Shown: positions 32,938-43,079 of the stretch, in pieces
Layout: each line of letters begins with the position of its first letter
Numbering within the stretch: position 1 is the stretch's first letter
NCBI GenBank assembly: GCA_963971405.1
Contig: OZ020486.1
Coordinates: 3,534,001-3,598,000 of the forward strand
DNA from: Psococerastis gibbosa
Taxonomy: Eukaryota > Arthropoda > Insecta > Psocodea > Psocidae
Length of the DNA stretch: 64,000 nucleotides
Direction: 5' to 3'
Translations under genes and position numbers: made by a program
Notes under the pieces: generated by a model
What the model was told of the DNA's origin: nothing
What the model saw: the letters and a program-made list of their open reading frames with translations, nothing else
Databases searched by the model: none

Positions 32938-33251
32938 GTAAAACTACGCCGAGTTGATTCATGCGTCACAGCAGGAAAATCACGATTGACTGAGGTATGC
33001 TGCGCAAGTGTTGGGTGAACAACAGTCATCTTACAAATTATGTATACGAAAACTTGTATCGCATATATCATTTGTAAAAAAAAAAAAAAAAAAAAAAAAT
33101 GTTATGCACTAGCTGGTTAAACAATGATGAATACAGGTAAAGTATTGTGTGTAAGATGACTGCCGTTCCCGCAACACTAGCAGAGTACGCCTCAGTCAAC
33201 TTAACGCGATTTTTCTGCTGTGGCGTATGGGTCAACTCAGCGTTGTTTTAC
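32938..33251. mobile_element. TIR element (MITE) with about 100-bp arms
   Basis: Left arm 32938-33036 begins 'gtaaaactacgccgagttga'; the right arm 33147-33251 is its inverse ('gtcaactcagcgttgtttta'). Shared inner blocks are 'gactgaggtatgctgcgcaa' and 'cagtcatcttac'. The loop has a run of 24 A. It lies directly beside the next TIR element. Confidence 0.75.
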
Positions 33252-34393
33252 TATAGACCATTCCAGAACACGTGACCTAGCAGAAGCTGGCACTTTGCCT
33301 GGCCCGGAAGCAGCCGCCATTACGCCATGGAATTAAATGGGGGTTTCAACTTTTCATGCAAAGTTTTATAAAATTAATGTAAAGACAATTTTTGTAAATT
33401 ATTAAGGCTTTAACCTGCATAATTTGGGTGTCGACATAAAGGACCGTTGCTTTGCAAATGTAAAAAAAAGTGGGTTTGATCCCTTTTGTCTACAAGGACA
33501 AGGCAAAGCCCAAGGGACATCTTCCACATGGCCGCATGTGAGCCTTGTCTTATTTCATACATAAACCTAGCTTTCAAACTGCAAGAGAGCTGGAAGGTTA
33601 TAAAAGCCTAGAGGTTTTTAAACGTTATGAAAGGGGCTGGCTCCAAAATATTAGATGCTTTCAAGCCCTAAATGGATTAGTTGTTGACACAGTATGTAAT
33701 AGGCCTATAATTACTTTTTGAGACAATTATTTGCCATTAAACTATTAGTTTCGTAAGGGTGTAGTGTTGTTCTAAATCAGCATTTGCCTCAGGGGCGTAT
33801 CCAAGGGGAATTTATAGAGCATCTTAACATAGGAATAATCCTATTCATAAGCGGTTATTCTCTGTTCGGTGTGCTACTATATCTATAGTATGTATATCAA
33901 TTACTTATTTGTGTATGTATTTGGTACTTTTCAAGACAAACCTAGTGCATTAGAGGATTATATTAATCCAGATTGGATGCCATAAAGAAAATGGGATATG
34001 AGACGATGCCGGTAGAATCTTTACAAGCAAAACCGCTTAAAGGCCTCTAAACCTTTCTTGGCTTGAAATCCCTTCGCAGTGTAAAAGCTGTAGCCGTGAA
34101 TTAGGTATGTACAGATATCAAGGGCCGTTATTTGCAGCCACTCTCCCGGTTTTCCATCCCATTTCATGGCATCAAAGCCGATAATCTCAATTTTTTTATG
34201 TATCTTGCCTTCATATCTACCGCTTATTCACTTTCATACGAACTTAAGTCCATATTCGTTTCAAAATTTAATTAAAAGCACGAAAATGAAGATAAATCAA
34301 CCAAATCCTATGGAAACACATGGAGTAATGGCGCCTTTAACGGTCCAACCAATCAGAGTGAACGGAAGTGACGTCATTTGGAATGGTCTATAG
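33251..34393. mobile_element. TIR element of 1143 bp with CTATAGACCATTCC ends
   Basis: Perfect 15-bp inverted ends (CTATAGACCATTCCA), plus a second inverted match inside ('gccattac.ccatg'). The site appears to be TA, but the duplication is ambiguous because the ends contain TA. No transposase is visible in 1.1 kb, so it is non-autonomous; Tc1/mariner-like is possible. Confidence 0.7.
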
Positions 34394-34439
34394 TACTGCA
34401 GTTAAACTTAATTTTTTACTCTTCTTGACTCGTATCTGT

Positions 34440-34590
34440 ACATGGTTAAGTCATGCTTTGGCCTGTTACATTGCGTCAATGGTAAGCTTGTCTCAGCTTG
34501 TCCATTATCGCCTGTAGCCGGTGTTAGTTGACATCGAAGACGTATACCATGTTTGTCGTTGGCATTGGGCAAGGGACCAATGGTCCACTG
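34440..34590 (-). repeat. Dispersed repeat DR1, minus-strand copy
   Basis: 'catggttaagtcatgctttg', 'atggtaagcttgtctcagct', 'tcgcctgtagccggtgttag' and 'tgacatcgaagacgtatacc' match DR1 in reverse. Confidence 0.65.
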
Positions 34591-35119
34591 TAAGTAGGCC
34601 TACGATCATAAAGAGTCCTTCAGGACATTGTTATTATTATGATTATTATTATTACTCTTTCTCTTTAAGTTAGCAAAGTTGAATTTAGTAGAGTTCTTGT
34701 TAATTTTCCCAGTCTCTGGTGCCAAGACAACCTGAACCTGGTCATTTTTCCATGTTGGTACCATAGGGCGGGTATTCCTTTCGCCCACAGGAGCACCTTA
34801 AGGTAGGATTCCCTATGGGCAGAGTATCCATAATGCGTTCGCGCAAAGGCCAAACGCGCGGCCCACGCCAGCAAGTCAATTTATGACATTAGAGCTTGAA
34901 AGCATGGCATTAAGCAATATAGACCGGCAAGTTAGGTATTTGGACGTGGGCTGCTCCCGACTGATATCTCTTCGGGTACTATTTGACACTTAAAGGTTGG
35001 ACAGGCTGCAAACAAAGTTGGCCTTTGGCTGAAGAGGGATACGCCTTTAATGTCAGGCGAAAAGTATGTTGGATGCCAAGTGTAAAATGCAGGTTTTTTA
35101 GGGAAACAGTGTAATTACA

Positions 35120-35470
35120 TAGCTTAGGTGGCATTGATCCAGATTTTTTTATAGCAAGTGTCAGTAACAATTGCCTGTTAAGAAGGGTAATTGTATAGTT
35201 CTAAATGGGATAGATGGGACATATTCTAATTTTTTAAGGACTTTTCATGGACTCGTGCCTACTCTAAGAGGCCTATAGGTCCCTTGTCCAATGCCAACGA
35301 CCCCATGGATTTCGGACATTATTTCTATTGTTTCCGTCTGAATTTTTAGCCATTCGCAAACTGTCAACGTCAACCTACACCAGCTTCAAGCGATAAGGGA
35401 CAAGCTGGGACAAGCTTAACATTAACGCAATGAAGGCATGACTTAGCTAAGTACAGATTCGAGTCAGATG
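35120..35470 (+). repeat. Dispersed repeat DR1, extended copy
   Basis: Runs from 'ggcattgatccagat' through 'caagtgtcagtaacaattg', 'gggatagatgggacatattc' and 'ttgtccaatgccaacgaccc' to 'gacttagctaagtacagat'. The same order, with an insertion, occurs at 38360-38975, so DR1 is longer than its core. Confidence 0.65.
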
Positions 35471-35623
35471 GGTCATATTATACCTATATAGGCTATATTT
35501 TTTGAATTTCTGGGGTTACTCATCAGGTCTCCCATGACCAGCCTTTAAAACAACGTAGCAGGTGGCTGGCCCCTGGATTAAAAAAAAATACATTGGGCGC
35601 GCTCGAATATTCCATCTCTCATA

Positions 35624-35802
35624 CAGGCCCGTACCCAAGGGCATGCCCCCCTCCCCTAAATTGTATAAATAATAATAAATATTGTAAGAGTTTTAGCCAA
35701 AACTACTAAAATCTCTACGGATGTAGGGTACCTCTCATTTATAAAAAAAATTTGTTCTTCCCCCCCCCCAAATTAAAAAATTAAATCCTGGGTACGGGCC
35801 TG
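35624..35802. mobile_element. hAT-like MITE, 179 bp
   Basis: Perfect 14-bp TIRs CAGGCCCGTACCCA and a perfect 8-bp target duplication ctctcata (35616-35623 and 35803-35810). Too short to code. Both TIR and duplication fit hAT; the exact duplication indicates a recent insertion. Confidence 0.88.
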
Positions 35803-35947
35803 CTCTCATATATGTATATTGTATAATTGTAGGCAGTAGACAGGACTACATGTTTATTAATTTGGCAAATAGGCGATCGCAGCTTGACAATCGATTCTAT
35901 GGAGTAACTGCAAAGGCTGCAAAGGCAAAGGCAAAAGGAGTCAAATG

Positions 35948-36210
35948 AAGAACCAGTAGAATCCGGGCTGATGGGCCGTGGTCGAAATGAAAGTGAACTT
36001 CCAAACGTTTCGTCAACATCTTCAGTGGCGCTGCGTAGACTTCGAAGGTTGTACAGTCTCAGTGCAAACTCGCTACGGAGCCACCGAGGTACAACCTTCA
36101 AAGTCTACGCAGCGCCACTGAAGATGTCGACCGCAGATGTTGACGAAACGTTTGGAAGTTCACTTTCCTTTCGACCACGGCCCATCAGCCCGGGTTCTAC
36201 TGGTTCTTCA
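35948..36210. repeat. Inverted pair of the hammerhead-like repeat
   Basis: Arms of about 110-120 bp with high identity, from 'gaagaaccagtagaa' to 'ttctactggttcttc', around a 35-bp loop. The right arm holds the full CTGAAGA-stem-GAAA hairpin at about 36117-36152. The left arm has lost 13 bases of the same hairpin between two 'acatct' words. The overlapping open frames on both strands mirror each other and are not genes. Confidence 0.75.
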
Positions 36211-37439
36211 CTCGATTCTATGGAGCATCATAGATTTAGAAATGGAAAAGATCTATCTGTATTGGTTCGTTAGGCCCGGTACACACGGACGAAGAAGACG
36301 CCGGTGACGCGCTGGGAAATTTGTCGTTGAAGCAAATGGGTAGTTGGAACTCAACTTCAGAAGATGTCTGTGAGCCAGGCGTGACGGCAAGCGCACACAG
36401 GTGCACCCGACACACCTCAGCCTAAAAAATCTTTCAAAGTTCTCTCAGTAGTTGACTTTTTTGCACCAACCAATTGGTTCCCATGACAAATCGCCCGTGA
36501 ATCGCTGGGTTTCGAATCGTCCGTGTGTTTTATTTCCTCGAAAATCGTGGGGGGGGGGGCACTTCAATAGTACCTGGGGTGGTGACTAGGCCCCCCCAAA
36601 CCCCCTAATTACGCCAATGTACTGTCATACATCATGACTACTTATTGCAGCCTATCTTAGATAGAAGAGGCATTTGAATTAAGGAGAAGAAGTCGGGGTA
36701 TATTGCACTGTTGGATGGAAATTGTAATAGTAATAAATTTAGCAAGTCAAATACAAAGAGCCAATCGCCCTAAAGGTGCAATAAGTGTAAATGGTAATCT
36801 ATACAATATGGATAACCGCGCGAACCGATCGTCGAGTGCGCAGATCGAGACTCGAAAAAAAAAAACTAGTTGTTAATTAAGGCACTCCCGTATCGCATTT
36901 CTTCGAGAATTCCCCCCATAACTCATTGCTGCGTTGGCCTATACGTTGTACAGAGTGGGCAGATTGTGGGTAGTTTAAAATGGTACGAAAATCCCTTACA
37001 TGGTACCAAACTGGCACTGCCCCCCGCTCTGCCCACTCTAAGATGACAGGCCGTGCCTTAATCAGACGAGTGCCAACGCAGGTTTCATAGACTTAGGTCT
37101 GGATTTTTTTTTTATTAATTGCAATGGGAAATGACAGTATTGTTAATAATGAATTTTATTTTGGTTCATTCAGACTGCTGGATAGAGAGGTGTTGAATGA
37201 AATTCTGCGCGGTATGTGGCTATTGTTCGTGTATATATTTTGCTCGTAACTTACAATATAGGCTACTCTACTTAGGCTGGTTTGTTGTGTCTTTTCCCCT
37301 ATGCTGCCCTGATGGCAGGTTTATGTTTTTGTTTTTTTCTTATAAAACCAATAAATAGATAAATATGTTCCCTAAGCTGCCCTATGTCATCGCTGTACCT
37401 ATGAGTACCTTATTTCCGTAGGCCGCAAGATTGTATTTT
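36211..37439. other. No gene recognised
   Basis: Includes a poly-G run near 36550 and a fragment of DR5 at about 36650-36700 ('agatagaagaggcatttgaa'). Nothing coding is supported. Confidence 0.45.
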
Positions 37440-37560
37440 CCATCTTAAAGCCCCGGTTAGACGTAGATCGTGGGCTCGAATCCCGCCAATCCAGTTTTTT
37501 CTATGTCCTCTGATTTCGGCCGTTATAACGAGGAGGTTACCTCTTGAACCAAAGTTAATT
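37440..37560 (+). mobile_element. SINE-B copy, 5'-truncated
   Basis: 'agccccggttagacgtagat', B box 'ggctcgaatcccgcc', 'tatgtcctctgatttcgg' and 'gttataacgaggaggttacc'. The A-box part is absent. Confidence 0.7.
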
Positions 37561-38119
37561 AAATGTCAGTGTTGTATATACAATATATAATACTTACACG
37601 TATATGTATGGATCTTAAAGCCAGACTTGAAAAATGGCGCCTCTTTTTGAAAAAGGGAATTAGCCTAATTGGCATTCTAGGGCTCCATAGCTTGTGGAAA
37701 CACAGTGCTTCTTATCAGTATGACTAGACAGGCAGCAACCTGCAGTCCGACCAATCTAAGAACATTGTGCATCCAATATACTGCAATGTTCGGTGGCGTC
37801 AATGACCATGTACATGGTAGATATATTCCAGTAACTTGTCACACTTGCTGGTCTGATGGGATTTGGTAATTGTGTGAGACGGTTATTGAGTTGCTGGTAA
37901 AAGTGGTTAACGATTTGGACTTTCGTAAAGGAAGACACGGGTCCCATTATGCCACCTATTGAACTCTGTCTAATTAGAAATAATTAGGCATGTGAAAGGC
38001 TGACGTCAAGTGGTTTGGAATCCACTATAATCAGGAGGTCCCCTCATTCAAATCACAGCAAATGCAAACTCGAAGATGCCCAAGCAAAAATCGTGCGAAC
38101 GACATATACATTGTATAAG

Positions 38120-38450
38120 GACCTAGGCCCGCTGGTCCCTTGTCCAATGCCAACGACCCTATGGATTTCGGACATTATTTGATTGTTTTTGATACATGTT
38201 TTATATTGGCAAACTGGATACGTTCTCGATGTCAACCTACACCGGCTACAAGCGATAATGGACAAGCTGAGACGAGCTTACTGAAACAGGCGAAGACCTG
38301 ACTTAACCAAGTTCATCAGGATACGAGTCGAAGGGGTACCTACTGACAATGTAGATTAAGTAGAGGACATTATATATGGCAGAAGTTGATCCAGATTATG
38401 TTCTTGCAAGTGTCAGTAACAGTTGTCTGTTAGAATGGTAATTGTAGAGT
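38120..38450 (+). repeat. Dispersed repeat DR1, with 3' extension
   Basis: 'cttgtccaatgccaacgacc', 'gatgtcaacctacaccggct', 'acaagcgataatggacaagc', 'ctgacttaaccaagttca'. It is followed by 'cattatatatggcagaag' and 'caagtgtcagtaacagttg', the parts that precede the core in the 35-kb copy. This order suggests tandem or LTR-like units. Confidence 0.6.
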
Positions 38451-38684
38451 GTGTGTAAGCATTGTACAGCGGACGTCCAAGAAGGGAGGCACGAGCCAGG
38501 CCCGGGGTCGTCCAAGATGTCCAGGGGTGGACTGTACGGCCTGTGATTCCCATCAATACATCTGAGATCAACCAATCCGGCCTTCTCTTGTTTAGGGTAA
38601 GTTCCTTTCTAGATGTTATATGGTACCTCAGATTCACCCTGACCTCTGAATCTGAGGGATCATACGACATAATGGTATGGGATA

Positions 38685-38975
38685 GATGGGACATATTATT
38701 CTAATTTTTTAAGGACTTTTTATGGACCCGGACCTACTTATAACTTATATTCACCCACAGGTCCTTTATCCAATGCCAACGACCCCATGGATCTCGAACA
38801 TATTTGTATTTATTCCGTATGAATTTTTGGCCATTGGCAAACTGGTACCGTAGTCGTTCTCCACGTCAACCTACACCGGCTTGACGGCTTCACTCGATAA
38901 TGAAAAAGCTCACCATTGACGCAAACAGGCGAAAGCATGACTTAACCAAGTACAGATGCGAGTCGAAGGAGTACT
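38685..38975 (+). repeat. Dispersed repeat DR1, second unit
   Basis: 'gggatagatgggacatatta', 'tttatccaatgccaacgacc', 'acgtcaacctacaccggctt', 'cgaaagcatgacttaaccaa'. Lies head-to-tail after the 38120 copy. Confidence 0.65.
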
Positions 38976-39494
38976 AACAAAGTAAACATGTTATTGTTAA
39001 TGAATTGAATAATTTAGTCTAGTATGGTATGTTCCCTCCCCAAGCACATTCTTAGGAACATGTGGGGTTGGGAATTGTGGATTTGCATCTTGTACTTTTG
39101 AGATAGAATTAAATACATTTTGATTTTTTGAGATTAAGTTGAGGACATTCTATGGCAGAAGTGTCTACATTATTTTTCAATGTATCAATGCCCTGCCTAG
39201 TAACTTATATCGATAAATCAGGCAGTAGGCTTACCTGAAGTCCTATAGACTTATTTGACTGTGTTGGGACACACCTAACGTGTCGAATACCACACATTAT
39301 AAGTTACAATAATTAATTGACGATGTTTTGTAATGAAACATCCAAGGAAACGACAAGCTAACTACCAACTTTCCCATCAGCTCTATAGAGCTATAAATTA
39401 ATGAACAACTACTTGGGGAAGACCCAGTTATTAGAGAACTGGACTATCCGACGAAAGCTCGAGACTCAACTGAAATAGAAAATTTTTCGCCAGG
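38976..39494. other. No gene recognised
   Basis: AT-rich; contains one more DR1-extension fragment ('gaggacattctatggcagaa' near 39132). Nothing coding is visible. Confidence 0.45.
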
Positions 39495-39665
39495 CCTTCT
39501 TCTTTAAATGCCTCTTCTATCGAAGATTGTCTATCATCATGGCAATTATTAAACAGTGATGTCATGATGATTATACTAGGGAGTTGTAATGCAGTGGTTT
39601 GCCGTTGCCAACTGCATCCTAATGCCGTTCACTCTTCATTGAGTTCCTCCGCCCTTAAGGGCCTT
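39495..39665 (+). repeat. Dispersed repeat DR5
   Basis: 'gcctcttctatcgaagattg', 'gtaatgcagtggtttgccgt', 'atgccgttcactcttcattg'. Parallel to 27370. Confidence 0.6.
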
Positions 39666-39735
39666 GCTGAGTTGGGATGATAGGCCGTGGCCGTTCTGTA
39701 GCGTTGATGTTGCCATTCTAACGAAGACAATGTTT
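39666..39735 (-). repeat. Fragment of the hammerhead-like repeat family, tail part
   Basis: 'gggatgataggccgtggccg' matches the tail sequence seen at 25640, 35970 and 62810. The hairpin itself is missing. Confidence 0.4.
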
Positions 39736-40130
39736 AAAAAAAAACATGGCAAATAGAACAAGACTCCAAAGCTGGGGCTTGGCGTTAACGGTTAACAAGA
39801 TTCCTAACAAAACCGGTCACAGATCACAGTCAAAGTCAAAATACACAGTACTTCCAAATCAATCTTCATGATAAACCAACTTGAAGAACTGCCCATAACC
39901 TATTGGAAAGGTGGTATTTAGGAAGTTTTGAAGTAAGATACTGTAGGTCCCGAGATGACAAAAAACATTGTAATGAACAAAGAACAAAGCAACGAAACAT
40001 AAATAATTAGATTACTCGTGACTTCGTGGTATTTCATTTTAATAAACAAAAAATAACAAAAACTTAAGAGTTTTAGAAAAACTTGTTATAACAACCCGAA
40101 TTAGTAAAACCCAAATAATCGTTAAGAAAT

Positions 40131-40403
40131 TAACTTTGTCTAAGAAACCCACTTGTGTTAGTATAAAACCCTGAGCGCTTTCGGCAAGAACTGCCATCTA
40201 CAGAGGGAAACCCACTAGCACAGTTACACCTTATCTGCGATTTGAGACTTGCTCAACTCGAGGAGAAGATGCAAATGTTGAGCAAGTCTCAAATCGCAGA
40301 TAAGGTGTAACTGTGCTAGTGGGTTTCCCTCTGTAGATGGCAGTTCTTGCCGAAAGCGCTCAGGGTTTTATACTAACACAAGTGGGTTTCTTAGACAAAG
40401 TTA
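40131..40403. repeat. Perfect long hairpin: 127-bp arms, 19-bp loop
   Basis: Left arm 40131-40257 and right arm 40277-40403 are exact inverse complements over all 127 bases by direct comparison; the loop is 40258-40276. The arms start 'taactttgtctaagaaaccc' and end 'gatttgagacttgctcaac'. There are no element-like tips and no matching flanking duplication. Arm identity without a single change implies very recent origin, ongoing gene conversion or selection for a double-stranded RNA product. No protein is encoded. Confidence 0.95.
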
Positions 40404-40454
40404 CGAGAGATTTACCTACCAAATTCTTTTTTTTGGGGGGGGGGGGCAGCTACC

Positions 40455-40690
40455 CTGTATCCGTCCATGACCCTGGCAAGGTGGAGACTTGGGTTCGAAT
40501 CCCGCTTCCATTCATTTTTCCATGTCTTTCTTTCTCTTAGGAGGGAGTGGCATTGACTGGGAAAAAATGGATTGTTGTAATCTAAGGGCGGCTCCCTCGA
40601 TAAAAGTCGCGGTAATGAGTACTTGACGGTACCGCCATGTTCCAATGCATTTCGGTGCCTTGCAGTATTCGTTACATAGACTTGAAGCAA
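40455..40690 (+). mobile_element. Possible third SINE with B box
   Basis: 'ttgggttcgaatcccgcttc' has a perfect pol III B box, preceded by 'gaccctggcaaggtggaga'. The downstream region resembles neither SINE-A nor SINE-B. A poly-G run lies directly upstream. No tail or other copy is visible in this window, so the call is weak. Confidence 0.35.
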
Positions 40691-41180
40691 TCGATGCGAT
40701 GGTGTCAAGAAAAACTCACCTAGTTTTTACGATTTACAATGCTTACTATCACAATATACATAATACGATTGTATTATTTATGATTTTATGTATCCATACC
40801 GTAGGTATCATTAAAATATCCAATATTGTAAGTAAATCCACATAAGTTATTACGTGATAAAATAATAAGGGTAGAAAATAATTTCATAAATAAGAAATGT
40901 TAAAAATCAGCCAAATCAGTTGCCATTTTGTAAAAGCTGTTCTCGCAATCCCCCATTGGAGTGTATACTCCAATAAATACATAAAAACCAAAGTGCAATA
41001 CCTAAATACTTCAAATTGTATGCTTCAGCATAAACATTACAAATATTTGATCGAATAAATATTGGAGCGTGTAATCAGGGCTATATTGTACAAGTACCTA
41101 TTTATTTTAATTTTACTTGAACAGGGTTTAAATGCAGTATTTAAACTTTTGTTAAATTTCCCTTAAGAGGATGCTGGCCG

Positions 41181-41549
41181 TACACATTGGCCACCCCTGG
41201 ATCAGCCTGAATCAGGTTGGTTTATATTTTTTACTTAAGTTAGTACTTAAAATTACAAAGATTTGGTCTACTCAATTGCTAGAGGACTATTTCATACACC
41301 CTATTATAAGGTGTTTTTCATTTTTGTTGGTATAATTTTACCATGAATTTGATAATTCGGTAAATCTCTGTCGGTTATCAGTTTCACAGAAACCCCCCTG
41401 GGTCAAAACTAAATAAATCGTCGTAGTACTATGCATGAAATAGTCCTCTATCAATTGAGTAGACCAAATCTATGTAACTTGAAGTATTAACTTAAATAAT
41501 AAATATAAACCAACCTATTTTATGGTGATTCAGGGGTGGCCAATGTGTA
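41181..41549. mobile_element. TIR element (MITE), 369 bp
   Basis: Ends TACACATTGGCCACCCCTG and the inverse, with about 120-bp imperfect arms that also share 'atttggtctactcaattg' and 'agaggactatttcat'. A half copy lies at 24006-24117. Confidence 0.75.
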
Positions 41550-42271
41550 GCCTACTGCCAGCGCTTCCTCTTATGTTTATCTATGAACAGTAAGATACCT
41601 AGTTAGTTTACCGCATTTTTATTTCATGCCAAGTAATTGACATGTTGATTGAGAATAATTTAAACACAGGCTACAGTAAGCTACGCTCCTTTCTTAGTCT
41701 AATACTTCGTAGGTTCACGAATAGATAATATAACTAATAATCACATGGGGTAGCTACGACCGTCTGTGGTTTTTCAATGCCCAAATAATTGAAGAGTCGG
41801 GGGGAAGAATGCGCTTAGTCCCATGAAAAAAAATATATAGGCCATTTTATATCACTGGTGTTAGAAAAAATAAAAAATATTATTAGTTAAAGAGGAGGGA
41901 AAACCAAAGATATAATAAAAGATGGTGTTAAACCATAAGCTAAGTAAGGTTGATAGCGGTGAAACGTAATGCGGAGAATCGCAAAGGAAGGGTGAAAGAA
42001 AGAAAGAAAATTGTCTTTATTTTCCATATGGGCGAATCTTGGGCCTTTCGGCCCACTCTTACAACTAACCCGTAATAAGTTATTATACAGTTATATTAGA
42101 GATGGTGACTGAGTTTGTCAGGTTACTAAATAAAACAAAGAAAACATATAATCTGGCAGGTAGGGCTGACAACAGATGTTATGGCTGTAATTAGCTTATG
42201 ACGAGATTCAGAGAACCTCCAAGCTAAATCTAAGTCACGACTTTTTGTTTACGCTGCGAATGTCCATCTTA
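41550..42271. other. No gene recognised
   Basis: AT-rich; no splice-bounded frame, no repeat of this window detected apart from a short GAAA-rich run near 42000. Confidence 0.45.
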
Positions 42272-42666
42272 GGCGGGGATTCCACCGACCGGCTAGGGCT
42301 AAATACAAATACGGTGACGTGGTAACAGACATTCAAGACTTAGGCGGAGTTTCCACCGACCTCGCATTGCAGAATGCAAGTGGCATTGACGGAAATGTTT
42401 GTTTTCCTCTATGCCATAGCTAAAATTGATCAATGATCGTACAGTAAAATCACAAACAAACAAACTAAAATTAAAAAATGGCGTCATGGGATATGTTAAG
42501 TACAAACATTTTAATAGATTACTATAAAAAGAAAAATTCTAAATTCCGTCAATGTCATTTGCATTCTGCAATGCGAGGTCGGTGGAAACCCCGCCTAAGT
42601 CTTGAATGTCTGCTACCACGTCACCGTTTTTGTATTTAGCCCTAGCCGGTCGGTGGAATCCCCGCC
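42272..42666. mobile_element. Composite Tourist-like MITE (M5): element within element
   Basis: Outer element GGCGGGGATTCCACCGACCG to its inverse, with a TTA duplication at 42269-42271 and 42667-42669. At 42343-42595 a second element with its own GGCGG...CCGCC tips lies exactly at the centre of the outer palindrome, between 'cagacattcaagac' and its inverse. M3 at 8400 has the same outer-then-inner order. Confidence 0.85.
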
Positions 42667-42898
42667 TTACCAGGCTGGGTAAAAAAAATTTCTTTAAACT
42701 GCGACACAACACCTTCCACTTTAAACTTCAATTTATGTTCTGTCCTTAAGGAGAATTAAATCTATATCATTCTATGGCATGACACTTAATTGCAGAAATG
42801 GCAAGCGCGGATGTTGAGTATAATAACTTAAGCAGAATTAACCTTAAATGGTCGTAGCTATCATTAAAAGCGACGAGTATTAACAGGCCGTGAATTGA

Positions 42899-43079
42899 CT
42901 AATTAAGACTTTTAAGAAGATCCCCCAGTTTTGGAGCCACATATTGTGGCACCAGTCCTTGAAGCTCAGCATCGTTAGATGACACCCACGTGGATACTTC
43001 ATCTAAGGTTGTGACCCCCGTGAGAACAAGAAGGGTCTGGAAGCCACAGCGACGGCCGAAGAGAATGTCCGTATTGCAC
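42899..43079 (-). CDS. HAD phosphatase exon 6 (last)
   Basis: After acceptor 'tatttatttcag' it encodes [28 protein letters not shown] and the C-terminus LGDLLKSLN, then TAG at 42899-42901. The first base completes the Arg codon of GDR begun in exon 5. It holds the second motif IV Asp (TDI). Confidence 0.9.
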
